Origin: Rhodospirillales bacterium
Lineage (GTDB): Bacteria > Pseudomonadota > Alphaproteobacteria > Acetobacterales > Acetobacteraceae
Direction: 5' to 3'
Assembly: GCA_947447625.1 (NCBI GenBank)
Contig: CANFKS010000023.1
Coordinates: 1-44,365 of the forward strand
Length of the DNA stretch: 44,365 bases
This document shows, piece by piece, positions 28,135-39,579 of the stretch (position 1 is the first letter of the stretch; each line of letters opens with the position of its first letter). The notes under the pieces are model-generated. The model was not told the DNA's origin and did no database searches. It saw only the letters and a program-made list of their open reading frames with translations. Position numbers and translations under genes: made by a program.

Positions 28135-28265
28135 CGGCGCTTCTTTGTTTGAAAAAAGAGAAGCAAAAAAACGGTGCCGGTGGGACCGCGCCGGCGCATG
28201 CGGCTCAGCGCCCAGGGATAGACGTTTTTGGGTTCTTTTCTTCAAAACAGAACGCCTTGCCTGAA
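28135..28265. repeat. Pair of inverted AT-cored hairpins (same family as 11331-11370)
   Basis: The left unit has GCTTCTTTGTTTG then AAAAAAGAGAAGC; the right unit has GGTTCTTTTCTTC then AAAACAGAACGCC. Each folds on itself and the two are imperfect inverted copies around about 50 GC-rich bases. They fill most of the 168-base gap after nadE and would act as a terminator. The T/A-rich cores contrast sharply with the surrounding GC-rich DNA. Confidence 0.6.
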
Positions 28266-28276
28266 AGCCGCCGCCG

Positions 28277-28645
28277 ATGAGCGACCTCTTCGCCCCCCAA
28301 GGCGGCTGGCGCGTGCGCATCAAGGATTTGTCGGGCGGTGCCGATGACGGTATTTCCGAGGAGATCGGCGGCTTTCCCACCCTGATGCAAGCCAACGAAT
28401 TCATCCGCCGCTACGTGCGCGACAGCATCGAGATCTGCCGCCCGCGCGGCATGACGGGGCGTGAGGTGATCGACGCCTGGTTTGCCTTCGGCGAGGACGC
28501 CGAGGTGATCGACGCCGGGGATGACGGCTGGAAAAGCGGGCCGCATATCGCGGTCTTTGCGGACCAGCCGGCCGATCGGCATGACCGCAACTGGCGCGCG
28601 CTCGATCCGCGCGGCGATGACTCTGAACCCGAGGACGAGGAATAG
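28277..28645 (+). CDS. Conserved-looking hypothetical acidic protein
   Basis: 122 residues, not recognised. The body is soluble and compact: GGWRVRIKDLSGG, an alpha segment FPTLMQANEFIRRYVRDSIE, then GMTGREVIDAWFAFGEDAEVID. The tail is strongly acidic (GDDSEPEDEE). No signal peptide, membrane segment or metal motif. The gene ends four bases before the PfkB kinase start, so the two are probably expressed together and the protein could assist or regulate the kinase; this is inference from position only. Confidence 0.7.
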   Translation: MSDLFAPQGGWRVRIKDLSGGADDGISEEIGGFPTLMQANEFIRRYVRDSIEICRPRGMTGREVIDAWFAFGEDAEVIDAGDDGWKSGPHIAVFADQPADRHDRNWRALDPRGDDSEPEDEE

Positions 28646-28649
28646 CCCG

Positions 28650-29630
28650 ATGCGCGCCCCAACCTACGACATTCTCGGCATCGGCAACGCCATTGTTGAC
28701 GTTGTCGCCCCGGTGGACGAGGCATTTCTGTCGCGCCACGCCATGCACAAGGGCGCCATGGCGCTGATCGATGCCGGCACGGCGGACCGGCTATATGCCG
28801 CGATGCCGCCGGCGAGCGAAACCTCGGGCGGTTCGGCGGCCAACACCTGTGCGGTGGCGGCCATGCTGGGCGCGCGCGTCGCCTATATCGGCAAAGTCGC
28901 GGATGACCAGCTGGGCCAGGTGTTCCGCCACGACATTGCCGCCGTGGGGGTGCATTTCCCCAGTCTTGCGCTGCAGGGCGGGGCGCCGACCGCGCGCTGC
29001 CTGATCATGGTGACGCCGGATGGGCAGCGCACCATGAACACCTATCTCGGCGCCTGCGTCACCCTCGGCACCGCCGATATTGATGCGGAGCTGGTCGGCG
29101 ATGCGGCCGTGACCTATCTGGAGGGTTATCTGTTCGACCCGCCCGAGGCCCAGGCCGCGTTCCGCGCCGCTGCCGATGCCGCCCATCAAGCGGGGCGCAA
29201 GGTGGCGCTGTCGCTGTCGGATTCGTTTTGCGTGCATCGCCACCGCGCGGCGTTCCGGGATCTGGTGGACGGGCATATCGACATCCTGTTCGCCAACGAG
29301 GCCGAGATCACCGCGCTTTACGAGACCAACAGCTTCGCCGAGGCGGCCGCCTGGGCGCGGCGGGATGTGGGGCTTGCCGCCCTAACCCGCAGCGAAGCCG
29401 GCAGCCTGATCGTCGCCGGCGGCGAGACTGTCGAGGTTGCGGCGGTGGCCGCCCCGGTGATCGACACCACCGGCGCGGGCGATGCCTATGCGGCCGGTTT
29501 CCTTGCCGGGCTGACTGCCGGCAAGCCGTTCGTCGAATGCGGCCGGCTTGGCAGCGTGGCTGCCGCCGCGGTGATCGGCCATTATGGCGCGCGGCCTCAG
29601 GCCGATCTGAGGCGTTTGGCCGGGCTCTGA
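28650..29630 (+). CDS. PfkB-family carbohydrate/adenosine kinase
   Basis: A 326-residue ribokinase-fold kinase. The N-terminal ILGIGNAIVDVVAPV and the GGSAANTCAVAAMLG glycine motif (about 60-74) bind the sugar; the anion-hole/catalytic segment DTTGAGDAYAAGF contains the catalytic base Asp278. The overall form (start YDILGIGNAIVD, HKGAMALID) matches alphaproteobacterial proteins annotated as adenosine kinase, so adenosine to AMP is the best guess. Second gene of a pair with the acidic hypothetical. It converges on the next gene across a 106-base gap, which has only a small CCGGG/CCCGG hairpin near 29710. Confidence 0.87.
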   Translation: MRAPTYDILGIGNAIVDVVAPVDEAFLSRHAMHKGAMALIDAGTADRLYAAMPPASETSGGSAANTCAVAAMLGARVAYIGKVADDQLGQVFRHDIAAVGVHFPSLALQGGAPTARCLIMVTPDGQRTMNTYLGACVTLGTADIDAELVGDAAVTYLEGYLFDPPEAQAAFRAAADAAHQAGRKVALSLSDSFCVHRHRAAFRDLVDGHIDILFANEAEITALYETNSFAEAAAWARRDVGLAALTRSEAGSLIVAGGETVEVAAVAAPVIDTTGAGDAYAAGFLAGLTAGKPFVECGRLGSVAAAAVIGHYGARPQADLRRLAGL

Positions 29631-29736
29631 GGAGGACGGCCTATGCGCGGTGACGAAGAGATCCTTTTGGATGGGCCGCGGTGCGCGCGCGCGACAGGGC
29701 ATGCGCGAACCGGGCGGGACCCGGGGGGCTGCGGGA

Positions 29737-30600
29737 TCAATCACCCAGGAAATCGCGCATCGCGGCCGCGTAGTTCGCCTCGCGCGTAACCTGTTTCATC
29801 AGCGCGCCTGACGGTTGGCCGGTCAATGCCTTGGTCGAAACCCCGTCGCGCAGGGCCTTGAGCGTGGCATAGGTTGCCTGAACCGCGGCCATGAACGGCT
29901 GGTGGCCTTGCAGGGCGATGCGCACGCCATGCGCGGCCATGCCGGTCTTGCCGCCAAAATCCCCGTCGCTGCCGCCGATCACGATCGGCAGCGGGCTCGC
30001 GGCATGGAGGGCGGCGATCTGGGCGCTGTCGGTCACGCCGGTGAAGAACAGGGCATCGGCGCCGGCTTCGGTGTAGAGCCGGGCGCGGCGGATGGCGTCA
30101 TCGAGATCGCTGATCGCGATGGCGCTGGTGCGCGCGACGATGACGGTTGCAGGGTCCTGCCGGGCGGCCAGCGCGGCCTTGATCTTGCCGAGCCCCTCCT
30201 CGGCGGAGAGCAGTTGCGGCTTCGGCGCGGCATAGGCGCGCGGCAGCAGCGTGTCCTCGATCGTCATCGCGGCGACCCCGGCGGTCTCCAACTCCTGGAC
30301 GGTGCGCATCACGCTCAAGGCGTTGCCATAGCCGTGATCGGCATCGACCAGCAGCGGCAGGCTGCCCGCGCGCGTGATGCGCTGGATCTGCTGGGCGAAC
30401 TCGGTGAGCGTCAGGATCACGATATCCGGTGCGCCCAGCACGGTGAACGAGGCGATCGAGCCCGCGAACATGCCGATCTCGAACCCGAGATCCTCGGCGA
30501 TCCGCGCCGAGATCGGATCATAGACCGAGCCGGGATGCACGCACGCATCCCCCGCGAGAATGGCGCGAAGGGCGTTGCGGCGGTGTGTGAAGCTGGTCAT
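29737..30600 (-). CDS. Isocitrate lyase/PEP mutase superfamily protein, oxaloacetate decarboxylase-like
   Basis: A 287-residue TIM barrel, the same length as the PA4872-type oxaloacetate decarboxylase as I recall it. DADHGYGNALSVMRTVQELE (86-105) is the metal-binding segment and TIEDTLLP follows. The KKCGH motif of isocitrate lyase is absent, and His233 in LQGHQPF sits where the decarboxylase's distinctive histidine is expected. It would split oxaloacetate to pyruvate and CO2; related C-C lyase or mutase activity is possible. The ATG at 30600 follows GGGAG by 9 bases; an in-frame upstream extension lacks such a site. Confidence 0.85.
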   Translation of the reverse strand: MTSFTHRRNALRAILAGDACVHPGSVYDPISARIAEDLGFEIGMFAGSIASFTVLGAPDIVILTLTEFAQQIQRITRAGSLPLLVDADHGYGNALSVMRTVQELETAGVAAMTIEDTLLPRAYAAPKPQLLSAEEGLGKIKAALAARQDPATVIVARTSAIAISDLDDAIRRARLYTEAGADALFFTGVTDSAQIAALHAASPLPIVIGGSDGDFGGKTGMAAHGVRIALQGHQPFMAAVQATYATLKALRDGVSTKALTGQPSGALMKQVTREANYAAAMRDFLGD

Positions 30601-30668
30601 GGCGTGTTCTCCCGGCGGATTGTTTGGCGTAGTGTGCCGCAGAAACAGCGCCAAGGGGAGATCCGGCC

Positions 30669-31730
30669 ATGGGACCACGTATCGCAGTGATGGGGGCGGG
30701 CGCCGTTGGCGGCTATGTCGGCGGCTATTTGTCCTCGCTCGGCCATGACGTCACGCTGATCGATCCCTGGCCGGAGCACATCGAAACCATCCGCGCCAAG
30801 GGGCTGGAACTGACCGGGATGACGCCCGAGGAGTGTTTTACGGTCGAGGTGCCGACGATGCATCTGACCGAGTTGCAGACGATCTCCAGGCAGCGCCCGG
30901 TCGATATCGCGATCGTTGCGGTCAAGTCCTATGACACGATCTGGGCGACGCAGATGATCGCGCAGTATCTTGCCCCCGGCGGCTATGTGGTTTCGCTGCA
31001 GAACTGCATCAACGAGGAGCGCATCGCCTCCGTGGTGGGCTGGGGGCGCGTCGTCGGCGGGATCGCTGCGGCGATTTCGGTCGATCTGCACGAGGCCGGC
31101 AAGATCCGCCGCACCGTGCCGAAGGGGGGGGCCAGTCATACCGTGTTCCGGGTGGGGGAAGTGCATGGCCGGATCACCCGCCGCGTCGAGGATTTCGCTG
31201 CGATGATCGCCGGGATCGACAGCGTGAAGGTGACGACCAATCTGTGGGGGGAGCGGTGGTCGAAGCTCTGCGTCAACGGCATGCGCAACGGCGTCTCGGC
31301 TGCCACCGGGCTGCCCGGCAATGCGTTGGACCAGACGGAGGCCGTGCGCCGCTTTTGCATCCGCTTGGGCGGCGAGGCGGTGCGCGTCGGGCAGGCGCTG
31401 GGCTATCAGCTCGAAGGCATCGGCAAGCTCGATCCGGAAAAACTGGCGCTGGCCTCGGAAGGCAACGCCGCGGCACTTGAGGAGATCGAGGCGATGATGA
31501 TCGCCGGGTCGAACTCGGGCGCAAGGTCGGACTTGCAGCGCCCCTCGATGGGCCAGGACATGCTGAAGGGGCGGCGCACCGAGATCGAGTTCATGAACGG
31601 CTTTATCGCGGACAAAGCCGCCGAAATCGGCAAGCCGGCCGGCGCGCACGTGGCCCTGACCGAGATCGTCAAGCGCGTCTCGCGCGGCGACATCGCGGCG
31701 GCGCCCGCGAACGTCATCGGGATCGACTGA
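30669..31730 (+). CDS. 2-dehydropantoate 2-reductase (ketopantoate reductase) family
   Basis: A 353-residue NADPH-dependent reductase with a Rossmann N-terminus (IAVMGAGAVGGYVGGYL, GxGxxG at about 9-14), the substrate-side VAVKSYDT with its conserved Lys, the NCINEE segment corresponding to QNG in PanE, and a helical C-terminal domain (ERWSKLCVNGMRNGVSAATG, then EFMNGFIADKA). It may supply pantoate for coenzyme A or act on another 2-oxo acid; it is longer than E. coli PanE (303 residues), so the symbol is withheld. GGGGAG precedes the ATG. It diverges from the lyase gene by 68 bases. Confidence 0.85.
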   Translation: MGPRIAVMGAGAVGGYVGGYLSSLGHDVTLIDPWPEHIETIRAKGLELTGMTPEECFTVEVPTMHLTELQTISRQRPVDIAIVAVKSYDTIWATQMIAQYLAPGGYVVSLQNCINEERIASVVGWGRVVGGIAAAISVDLHEAGKIRRTVPKGGASHTVFRVGEVHGRITRRVEDFAAMIAGIDSVKVTTNLWGERWSKLCVNGMRNGVSAATGLPGNALDQTEAVRRFCIRLGGEAVRVGQALGYQLEGIGKLDPEKLALASEGNAAALEEIEAMMIAGSNSGARSDLQRPSMGQDMLKGRRTEIEFMNGFIADKAAEIGKPAGAHVALTEIVKRVSRGDIAAAPANVIGID

Positions 31731-31743
31731 AACCCGCACAAGA

Positions 31744-31772
31744 TTGACAGCGCCAGCATCCGCCCCGTACAT
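31744..31772 (+). promoter_or_regulatory. Predicted promoter of the ABC binding-protein gene
   Basis: A perfect -35 TTGACA (31744-31749) followed, after 17-18 bases, by a weak -10 (GTACAT or TACATG). It lies in the 93-base gap between the reductase and the binding-protein genes. AGGAG stands about 10 bases before the following ATG. Confidence 0.45.
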
Positions 31773-31823
31773 GCTGGGAGACGCGCATTTTATGGCCCGA
31801 TAGGGCGATAGGAGTTCTGTACC

Positions 31824-33470
31824 ATGCGGTTACGTGGCATTATCGCGGCAGTGGCCCTTGTGCTTCCACTGCTGGCGCAGCCGGCGCTGGCGAAGGATGA
31901 TTTGGTGATCGGGGTTGCGCAGTTCCCCGCCAGCCTCAACCCCTATTACGACTCCCTTACCATCAAGTCCTATGTGCTGGGCTTCGGTATCCGCCCGGTG
32001 ACGGCGTTCGACAAGGACTGGAAGCTGTCCTGCCTGCTGTGCGCCGAATTGCCGACGCTGGATAACGGGCTCGCCAAGCTCGACGGCAAGGGGATGGCCG
32101 TCACGCTCAAGATCAAGCCGGAGTTGACCTGGGGCGATGGCGTGCCGGTGACGGCGAAGGACGTGGTGTTCACCTGGAAACTGGGGCGTGATCCGACATC
32201 CGGCTTCGCCAACAGCCACCCGTGGGACCGCGCCGGTTCGATCGACGTGATCGATGACAAGACCGTCGTGCTGCATCTCGACAAGGTGCGCGTGGACTAC
32301 AACCAATGGGACACGCTGCTGCCCGCGCATGTCGAGGGCCCGGCCTTCGAGAAGGCCGGCAATTTCGCGGAATACCAGAAGCAGACCGTTTTCAGCCGCG
32401 CGCCGACCACGGCCGGGCTGTATAACGGGCCCTTCGTGATGACGGCCTATCAATCGGGCCAGCAGGTCGTGTTCGAGCCGAATCCGAACTGGAAGGGCCC
32501 CAGGCCGGGGCTCAGGCGCATCATCCTCAAGCTGATCGAAAACACCGCCGCGTTGCAGGCCAATCTGTTGTCGGGCGATGTCGACATGGTGGCGGGCGAG
32601 GGCGTGGGCCTGACCATCGACCAGGTGATCGCGCTGCGCAAAGCCAATCCCGACAAGTTCGAATACATCTTCAAGCCGAGCCTGACCTTCGAGCACATCG
32701 ACCTCAAAATCGAGAATCCGTTCCTCGCCGAGGTGAAGGTACGGCGCGCGCTGCTCGCTGCGATCGATCGGCAGACCTTGGTGGATCGGCTGTTCGAGGG
32801 CATGCAGCCGGTGGCCGATACCTGGGTGAACCGGCTTGATCCGTATGCGTCGAAGGATCTGGCCCGCTTTCCGTATGATCCCAACCTTGCGCGCGCCATG
32901 CTCGCCGAGGCCGGCTACAAGCCGGGTGCGGACGGTATTTGCCGCAACGCCGCGGGCGAGAAATTGTCGCTCGAAATCAACACCACCGCCGGCAACAAGC
33001 TGCGTGAACTCACCCAGGCCGTGCTGCAAAGCATGTGGAAGGCCTCGTGCATCGAAGTCACGATCAAGAACGAGCCGGCCCGCACCTTGTTCGGCGAAAC
33101 GCTCAAGAAGCGGCAGTATAGTGGGATGATCATGTATGCGTGGTCGTCCGGCGTGGGCGACAGCCCGCGGTCCACGCTCGGCTCGGACAAAATCCCGACG
33201 GCGGCCAATAATTGGGGCGGCAATAACGGTATCGCCTTCAGCGATGCGCGGATGGACCAGTTGATCGAACAGTCCGAAACCGAACTCGACACCACCAAGC
33301 AGAAGGCGATCTGGGCGGAGATGCAGAAGATCTACGCCGAGAAGGTGCTGGTGCTGCCGCTGTTCTTCCGCGCCGATCCGCATGTGGTGCCGAAATGGCT
33401 CGATGGCTACACGCCGACCGGGCACGGCGACCTCAGCGTGCTGTTCTCGGAGAACTGGAAGTCGAAGTAG
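31824..33470 (+). CDS. ABC transporter substrate-binding protein, family 5 (peptide/nickel type)
   Basis: A 548-residue periplasmic binding protein. It has a signal peptide of about 23 residues (MRLRGIIAAVALVLPLLAQP, cleavage after ALA) and no lipobox cysteine. The mature part starts KDDLVIGVAQFPASLNPYY, the family 5 opening, with LTWGDGVPVTAKDVVFTWKL further in and RRALLAAIDRQTLV as the second family motif. It delivers peptides or similar solutes to an inner-membrane permease. No permease gene is adjacent; a matching transporter set lies 7 kb away on the other strand and may be the partner. Confidence 0.92.
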   Translation: MRLRGIIAAVALVLPLLAQPALAKDDLVIGVAQFPASLNPYYDSLTIKSYVLGFGIRPVTAFDKDWKLSCLLCAELPTLDNGLAKLDGKGMAVTLKIKPELTWGDGVPVTAKDVVFTWKLGRDPTSGFANSHPWDRAGSIDVIDDKTVVLHLDKVRVDYNQWDTLLPAHVEGPAFEKAGNFAEYQKQTVFSRAPTTAGLYNGPFVMTAYQSGQQVVFEPNPNWKGPRPGLRRIILKLIENTAALQANLLSGDVDMVAGEGVGLTIDQVIALRKANPDKFEYIFKPSLTFEHIDLKIENPFLAEVKVRRALLAAIDRQTLVDRLFEGMQPVADTWVNRLDPYASKDLARFPYDPNLARAMLAEAGYKPGADGICRNAAGEKLSLEINTTAGNKLRELTQAVLQSMWKASCIEVTIKNEPARTLFGETLKKRQYSGMIMYAWSSGVGDSPRSTLGSDKIPTAANNWGGNNGIAFSDARMDQLIEQSETELDTTKQKAIWAEMQKIYAEKVLVLPLFFRADPHVVPKWLDGYTPTGHGDLSVLFSENWKSK

Positions 33471-33556
33471 CCCTCTCGCTGCGGCTGATCCAAGGGGCCT
33501 CGATTTTGCCAGGATTTTGGCGGGATCGGGGCCCTTGCCATGCCGGGCGCCAAAGG

Positions 33557-36077
<2,521 letters not shown>

Positions 36078-36100
36078 GGCGGGCCGTCGCGGCCCGCCTT
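36078..36100. terminator. Hairpin terminator after gyrB (bidirectional)
   Basis: GGCGGGCC, five-base loop GTCGC, GGCCCGCC, then TTGTTGT. A perfect 8-bp GC stem directly after the gyrB stop. It also lies 8 bases beyond the stop of the convergent fused beta-oxidation gene and may serve both. Confidence 0.75.
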
Positions 36101-36107
36101 GTTGTCC

Positions 36108-38225
36108 TCAGCCGCCGGACTTCGCCTCGCGGAACGGCGTGTTGCTCTCGGCCAGGCGGCGCAGCAGGGCGGAGGGCGCCCAGCGCGCGCCGTATTGCTG
36201 GTGCCAGGAGGCGATCTGCGCGTAGACATCCTGCACGCCGATGCTGTCGGCCCAGTACATCAGCCCGCCGCGATAGCGCGGGAAGCCGAAGCCGTGCAGC
36301 CACATGATATCCACGTCGCTGGCGCGGAAGGCGATGCCTTCCTCAAGGATCTTGCAGGCCTCGTTGACCGAGGCGAACAGCAGCCGGCGCAGGATTTCCT
36401 GATCCGTGAAACTGCGGGGCGCATTGCCGAGCTTCGCCGCTTCCTCGCGGATGATCCCGGCGACGATCGGGTCAGGATAGGGCGTGCGGTCGCCCTTTTC
36501 GTAGCGGTACCAGCCGGCCGCGGTCTTCTGGCCGAAGCGGCCGAGTTCGCACAGCCGGTCGGAGATCGGCTGTTTGCGGTAGTTCGGGTTCTCTGCCGCG
36601 CGGCGCTTGCGGCTGGCCCAGCCGATGTCGAGCCCGGCGAGGTCGCCCACCGCGAAGGGCCCCATCGGATAGCCGAAATCGACCATCGCCTTGTCGATCT
36701 GCTCGGGCAGCGCGCCCTCCTCCAGCATGATCACCGTTTCGACCGAGAACGGCGCCCGGCTGCGATTGGCGAGGAACCCGTCGCAATTGCCGCAGGCCAC
36801 GCTCAGCTTGCCGATGGCCCGGCCCATTTTCATCACCGAGGCCAGTGTGCCGGGTGACGTGGCGGCGCCATTCACCACTTCGAGCAGCTTCATGACATTG
36901 GCGGGGCTGAAGAAATGGGCGCCGGCCACATCCTCGGGCCGCTTCGTTGCCGAGGCGATTTCGTCGATGTTGAGGGCGGAGGTGTTGGAGAGCAGCAGGG
37001 CGCCGGGCTTCATCACCGCGTCGAGTTTGGCGAAGACCTCCTTTTTCGGCCCCATCTCCTCGAAAATCGCCTCGATCACCGCGTCCGCGTCGGCGATCGC
37101 CTCGTAGGTGTCGACCGCCGTGATCCGGGACAGGCGGGCATCCATCTCGGCCTGCGACAGGCTGCCGCGCTTGACCGATGTGGCGTAGTTGTCGCGGATG
37201 CGGTTCATGCCGCGCGCCATCGCCTCGGGCGAGGCCTCCAGGATTTTTACCGGGATGCCGAAATCGGCGAAGCTCATCGCGATGCCGCCGCCCATCGTGC
37301 CGGCGCCGATCACCGCGGCGTGCGCGATCTCCTTGACGGCGGTGTTGTCGGGCAAGCCCGGGATGCGTGCTGACTCGCGCTCGGCAAAGAAGGCGTAGCG
37401 CAGCGCGCGCGCCTCGTCGGAATTCTCAAGCTCAAGGAACAATTCCTGCTCGCGCAGCACGCCCTGGTCGAACGGCAGGGTGCAGGCGGCTTCCACGGCG
37501 GCGATGCAGTTATAGGGCGCCTTCTGGTTGCGGGCCTTGCGGGCGATGGATTTGCGCATGGCATCGAACATGCCGGGATCGGCCTGGTATTCCGCGATCT
37601 GGGCCGTGCGGTCGCGCACGCGGGGCAGCGGGCGGATATCGGCCTTGGCCCGCGCCATGGCGATGCCGGCGGCCTTGAGGTCGGCGCTGTCGTCGATCAC
37701 CTGATCGAGAATGCCGAACGACAGCGCCTCGTCGGCCGGGACATGCCGGCCGGTGACGATCATGTCGAGCGCGCGCTTGGCGCCGATCAGGCGCGGCAGG
37801 CGCTGCGTGCCGTTGCCGCCGGGCAGGATGCCGATCAGCACCTCGGGCAGGCCGACCTTGGCGCTGCGCTTGGCGAGCCGGTAATGGCAGCCCATCGCAT
37901 TTTCGAGCCCGCCGCCCAGGGCATAGCCGTGGATGGCGGCCACGATCGGCTTTGCGCTGCGATCCATCACATCATAGGTCCGCGTGCCGATCGCCGGGCG
38001 CGCCCGGCCCTTGCCGAATTGGCGGATATCGGCGCCGGCGATGAAGCTGCGGCCGGCGCCGATCAGCACGATGGCCTTGATCGCGGGGTCTGCGTTGAAC
38101 TGATCGAGCCCGGCGATAATCCCCTCCGGCACGCCAGGGCTCAGGGCATTGACCGGCGGATTGTCGACGATGATGACGCCGACATCGCCGTCACGCTCGA
38201 GGTGGACCAGTTGCTTGTCGCTCAT
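36108..38225 (-). CDS. Fused enoyl-CoA hydratase / 3-hydroxyacyl-CoA dehydrogenase (FadB/FadJ-like)
   Basis: A 705-residue bifunctional beta-oxidation enzyme. The N-terminal crotonase domain has the oxyanion-hole segment SFIAGADIRQFG (60-71) and the catalytic glutamates expected in YALGGGLENAMGCH (Glu108) and GLPEVLIGILPGGNGTQRLPR (Glu128). The NAD-binding domain starts at VIGAGTMGGGIAMSFAD; dehydrogenase motifs HFFSPANVMKLLEVV and GFLANR follow, and the C-terminal half repeats the helical dimer domain. AGGAAA precedes the ATG at 38225. Divergent from the acyl-CoA dehydrogenase pair across 151 bases, so three consecutive beta-oxidation steps meet here. Confidence 0.93.
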   Translation of the reverse strand: MSDKQLVHLERDGDVGVIIVDNPPVNALSPGVPEGIIAGLDQFNADPAIKAIVLIGAGRSFIAGADIRQFGKGRARPAIGTRTYDVMDRSAKPIVAAIHGYALGGGLENAMGCHYRLAKRSAKVGLPEVLIGILPGGNGTQRLPRLIGAKRALDMIVTGRHVPADEALSFGILDQVIDDSADLKAAGIAMARAKADIRPLPRVRDRTAQIAEYQADPGMFDAMRKSIARKARNQKAPYNCIAAVEAACTLPFDQGVLREQELFLELENSDEARALRYAFFAERESARIPGLPDNTAVKEIAHAAVIGAGTMGGGIAMSFADFGIPVKILEASPEAMARGMNRIRDNYATSVKRGSLSQAEMDARLSRITAVDTYEAIADADAVIEAIFEEMGPKKEVFAKLDAVMKPGALLLSNTSALNIDEIASATKRPEDVAGAHFFSPANVMKLLEVVNGAATSPGTLASVMKMGRAIGKLSVACGNCDGFLANRSRAPFSVETVIMLEEGALPEQIDKAMVDFGYPMGPFAVGDLAGLDIGWASRKRRAAENPNYRKQPISDRLCELGRFGQKTAAGWYRYEKGDRTPYPDPIVAGIIREEAAKLGNAPRSFTDQEILRRLLFASVNEACKILEEGIAFRASDVDIMWLHGFGFPRYRGGLMYWADSIGVQDVYAQIASWHQQYGARWAPSALLRRLAESNTPFREAKSGG

Positions 38226-38311
38226 GGATGTTTCCTGCTTGGGGTGTTCATTGCCGGCAACGCTATGCGCTTGGCTCGCGCGCGTCGAGAGCGCTGCGTG
38301 CGCGCGCCTTC

Positions 38312-38341
38312 TTGCGCATCGGGCCAGGACGGCAACATACT
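38312..38341 (+). promoter_or_regulatory. Weak candidate promoter for the acyl-CoA dehydrogenase pair
   Basis: TTGCGC at 38312-38317 and CATACT at 38336-38341, 18 bases apart, in the gap between the divergent beta-oxidation genes. A GC-rich inverted repeat (GCGCGCG and TGCGCGCGC, about 38277-38308) lies just upstream. Only a moderate match to sigma-70 boxes. Confidence 0.3.
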
Positions 38342-38376
38342 CACTGCAATCAATCGCGCACCAAGGGAGGGCCTTC

Positions 38377-39579
38377 ATGGACCTGCGCTTCAGCAAGGAG
38401 GACGAGGCCTTCCGCCTCGAAGTTCGGACCTTCATCAACGACAATCTGCCGGCCGATATCCGCGAACGCTCGCGTCTCGGCTATGCCTTCCGCAAGGAAG
38501 ACACCGTCGCGTGGCAGCGCATCCTCAACAAGAAGGGCTGGGCGGCCTATTCCTGGCCGGTCGAATATGGCGGCCCCGGCTGGACGCCGACGCAGCGGAT
38601 GATCTTCCAGGAAGAGATCATGATGGGCAATGCCCCGGAAGTCCTGGGTTTCAACATCACCATGATCGGCCCGGTGCTGATGCATTTCGCCACCCAGGAG
38701 CAGAAGGACTACTTCCTGCCCCGCGCCCGCAACCTTGACGATTGGTGGTGCCAGGGCTTCTCCGAGCCCGGCGCCGGCTCGGATCTCGCCTCCCTCAAAA
38801 CCGCCGCCGTGCGCGATGGCGACGATTATGTGGTGAACGGGCAGAAGATCTGGACCTCGACGGCGCACAACGCCGATTGGTGCTTCGTCCTTGTCCGCAC
38901 CGACCCGCATGCCAAAAAGCGCCAGGAAGGCATCTCCTTCATCCTGGTCGACATGAAAACGCCGGGCATCACGGTGCGCCCGATCATTTCGATCGACGGC
39001 TCGCACCATCTCAACGAGGTGTTTTTCGACAATGTGCGCGTGCCGGTGAAAAACCGCATCTACGAGGAAAACCGCGGCTGGGACGTCGCGAAGTACCTGC
39101 TGGGCAACGAACGCACCGGCATCGCCCGCCTCGGCAAATCCAAGGAGCGCCTGGCCTACGCCAAGGAACTCGCGCGCGACGTGCAGCAACACGGCCGCCC
39201 CCTTATCGAGGACCCCGCCTTCCGCCGCCGTGCCGCGCAGATCGAGGTCGATCTCAAGGCCCTCGAACTCACCCAGCTCCGCGTTGTCTCGGGCGCCAAG
39301 GCGAATGCGGGCAAGCCCGATCCGTTCTCCTCGATCCTCAAGATCAAGGGCACCGAACTGCTGCAGGAAACCTCGGAGCTGGTGATGGATGTCGGCGGCC
39401 CGCTGGCGATGCCGGGCTGGGCCAAGGAATTGTCCGCCATGAGCAACCAGCCGCCCTATGGGCCGGACTGGGCGCCCGCGATGGCGGGGCCGTATCTCAT
39501 GCTGCGCGCCGCCTCGATCTATGGCGGCACCAATGAGATCCAGAAGAATATTCTCACCAAAGCGGTGTTGGGGCTGTAA
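38377..39579 (+). CDS. Acyl-CoA dehydrogenase, first subunit of a pair
   Basis: A 400-residue acyl-CoA dehydrogenase. Flavin-contacting motifs WCQGFSEPGAGSDLASLKT and VVNGQKIWTSTAHNADW are intact, as is the C-terminal ASIYGGTNEIQKNILTKAVLGL. The usual catalytic-Glu position before G-T (YEGT in medium-chain enzymes) is Gly here, so a base elsewhere, as in isovaleryl-type or heteromeric enzymes, is expected; NERTGIAR is a candidate segment. GGGAGG precedes the ATG. Its TAA overlaps the next gene's ATG by one base, so the two products may form a heteromeric enzyme. Confidence 0.9.
   Translation: MDLRFSKEDEAFRLEVRTFINDNLPADIRERSRLGYAFRKEDTVAWQRILNKKGWAAYSWPVEYGGPGWTPTQRMIFQEEIMMGNAPEVLGFNITMIGPVLMHFATQEQKDYFLPRARNLDDWWCQGFSEPGAGSDLASLKTAAVRDGDDYVVNGQKIWTSTAHNADWCFVLVRTDPHAKKRQEGISFILVDMKTPGITVRPIISIDGSHHLNEVFFDNVRVPVKNRIYEENRGWDVAKYLLGNERTGIARLGKSKERLAYAKELARDVQQHGRPLIEDPAFRRRAAQIEVDLKALELTQLRVVSGAKANAGKPDPFSSILKIKGTELLQETSELVMDVGGPLAMPGWAKELSAMSNQPPYGPDWAPAMAGPYLMLRAASIYGGTNEIQKNILTKAVLGL

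Noticed and set aside
38270-38345. Short frames and GC-rich inverted repeat between the divergent beta-oxidation genes as a gene or small RNA
   Set aside because: Low complexity (GCGCGC runs) and no promoter-terminator pairing that would support a separate RNA.
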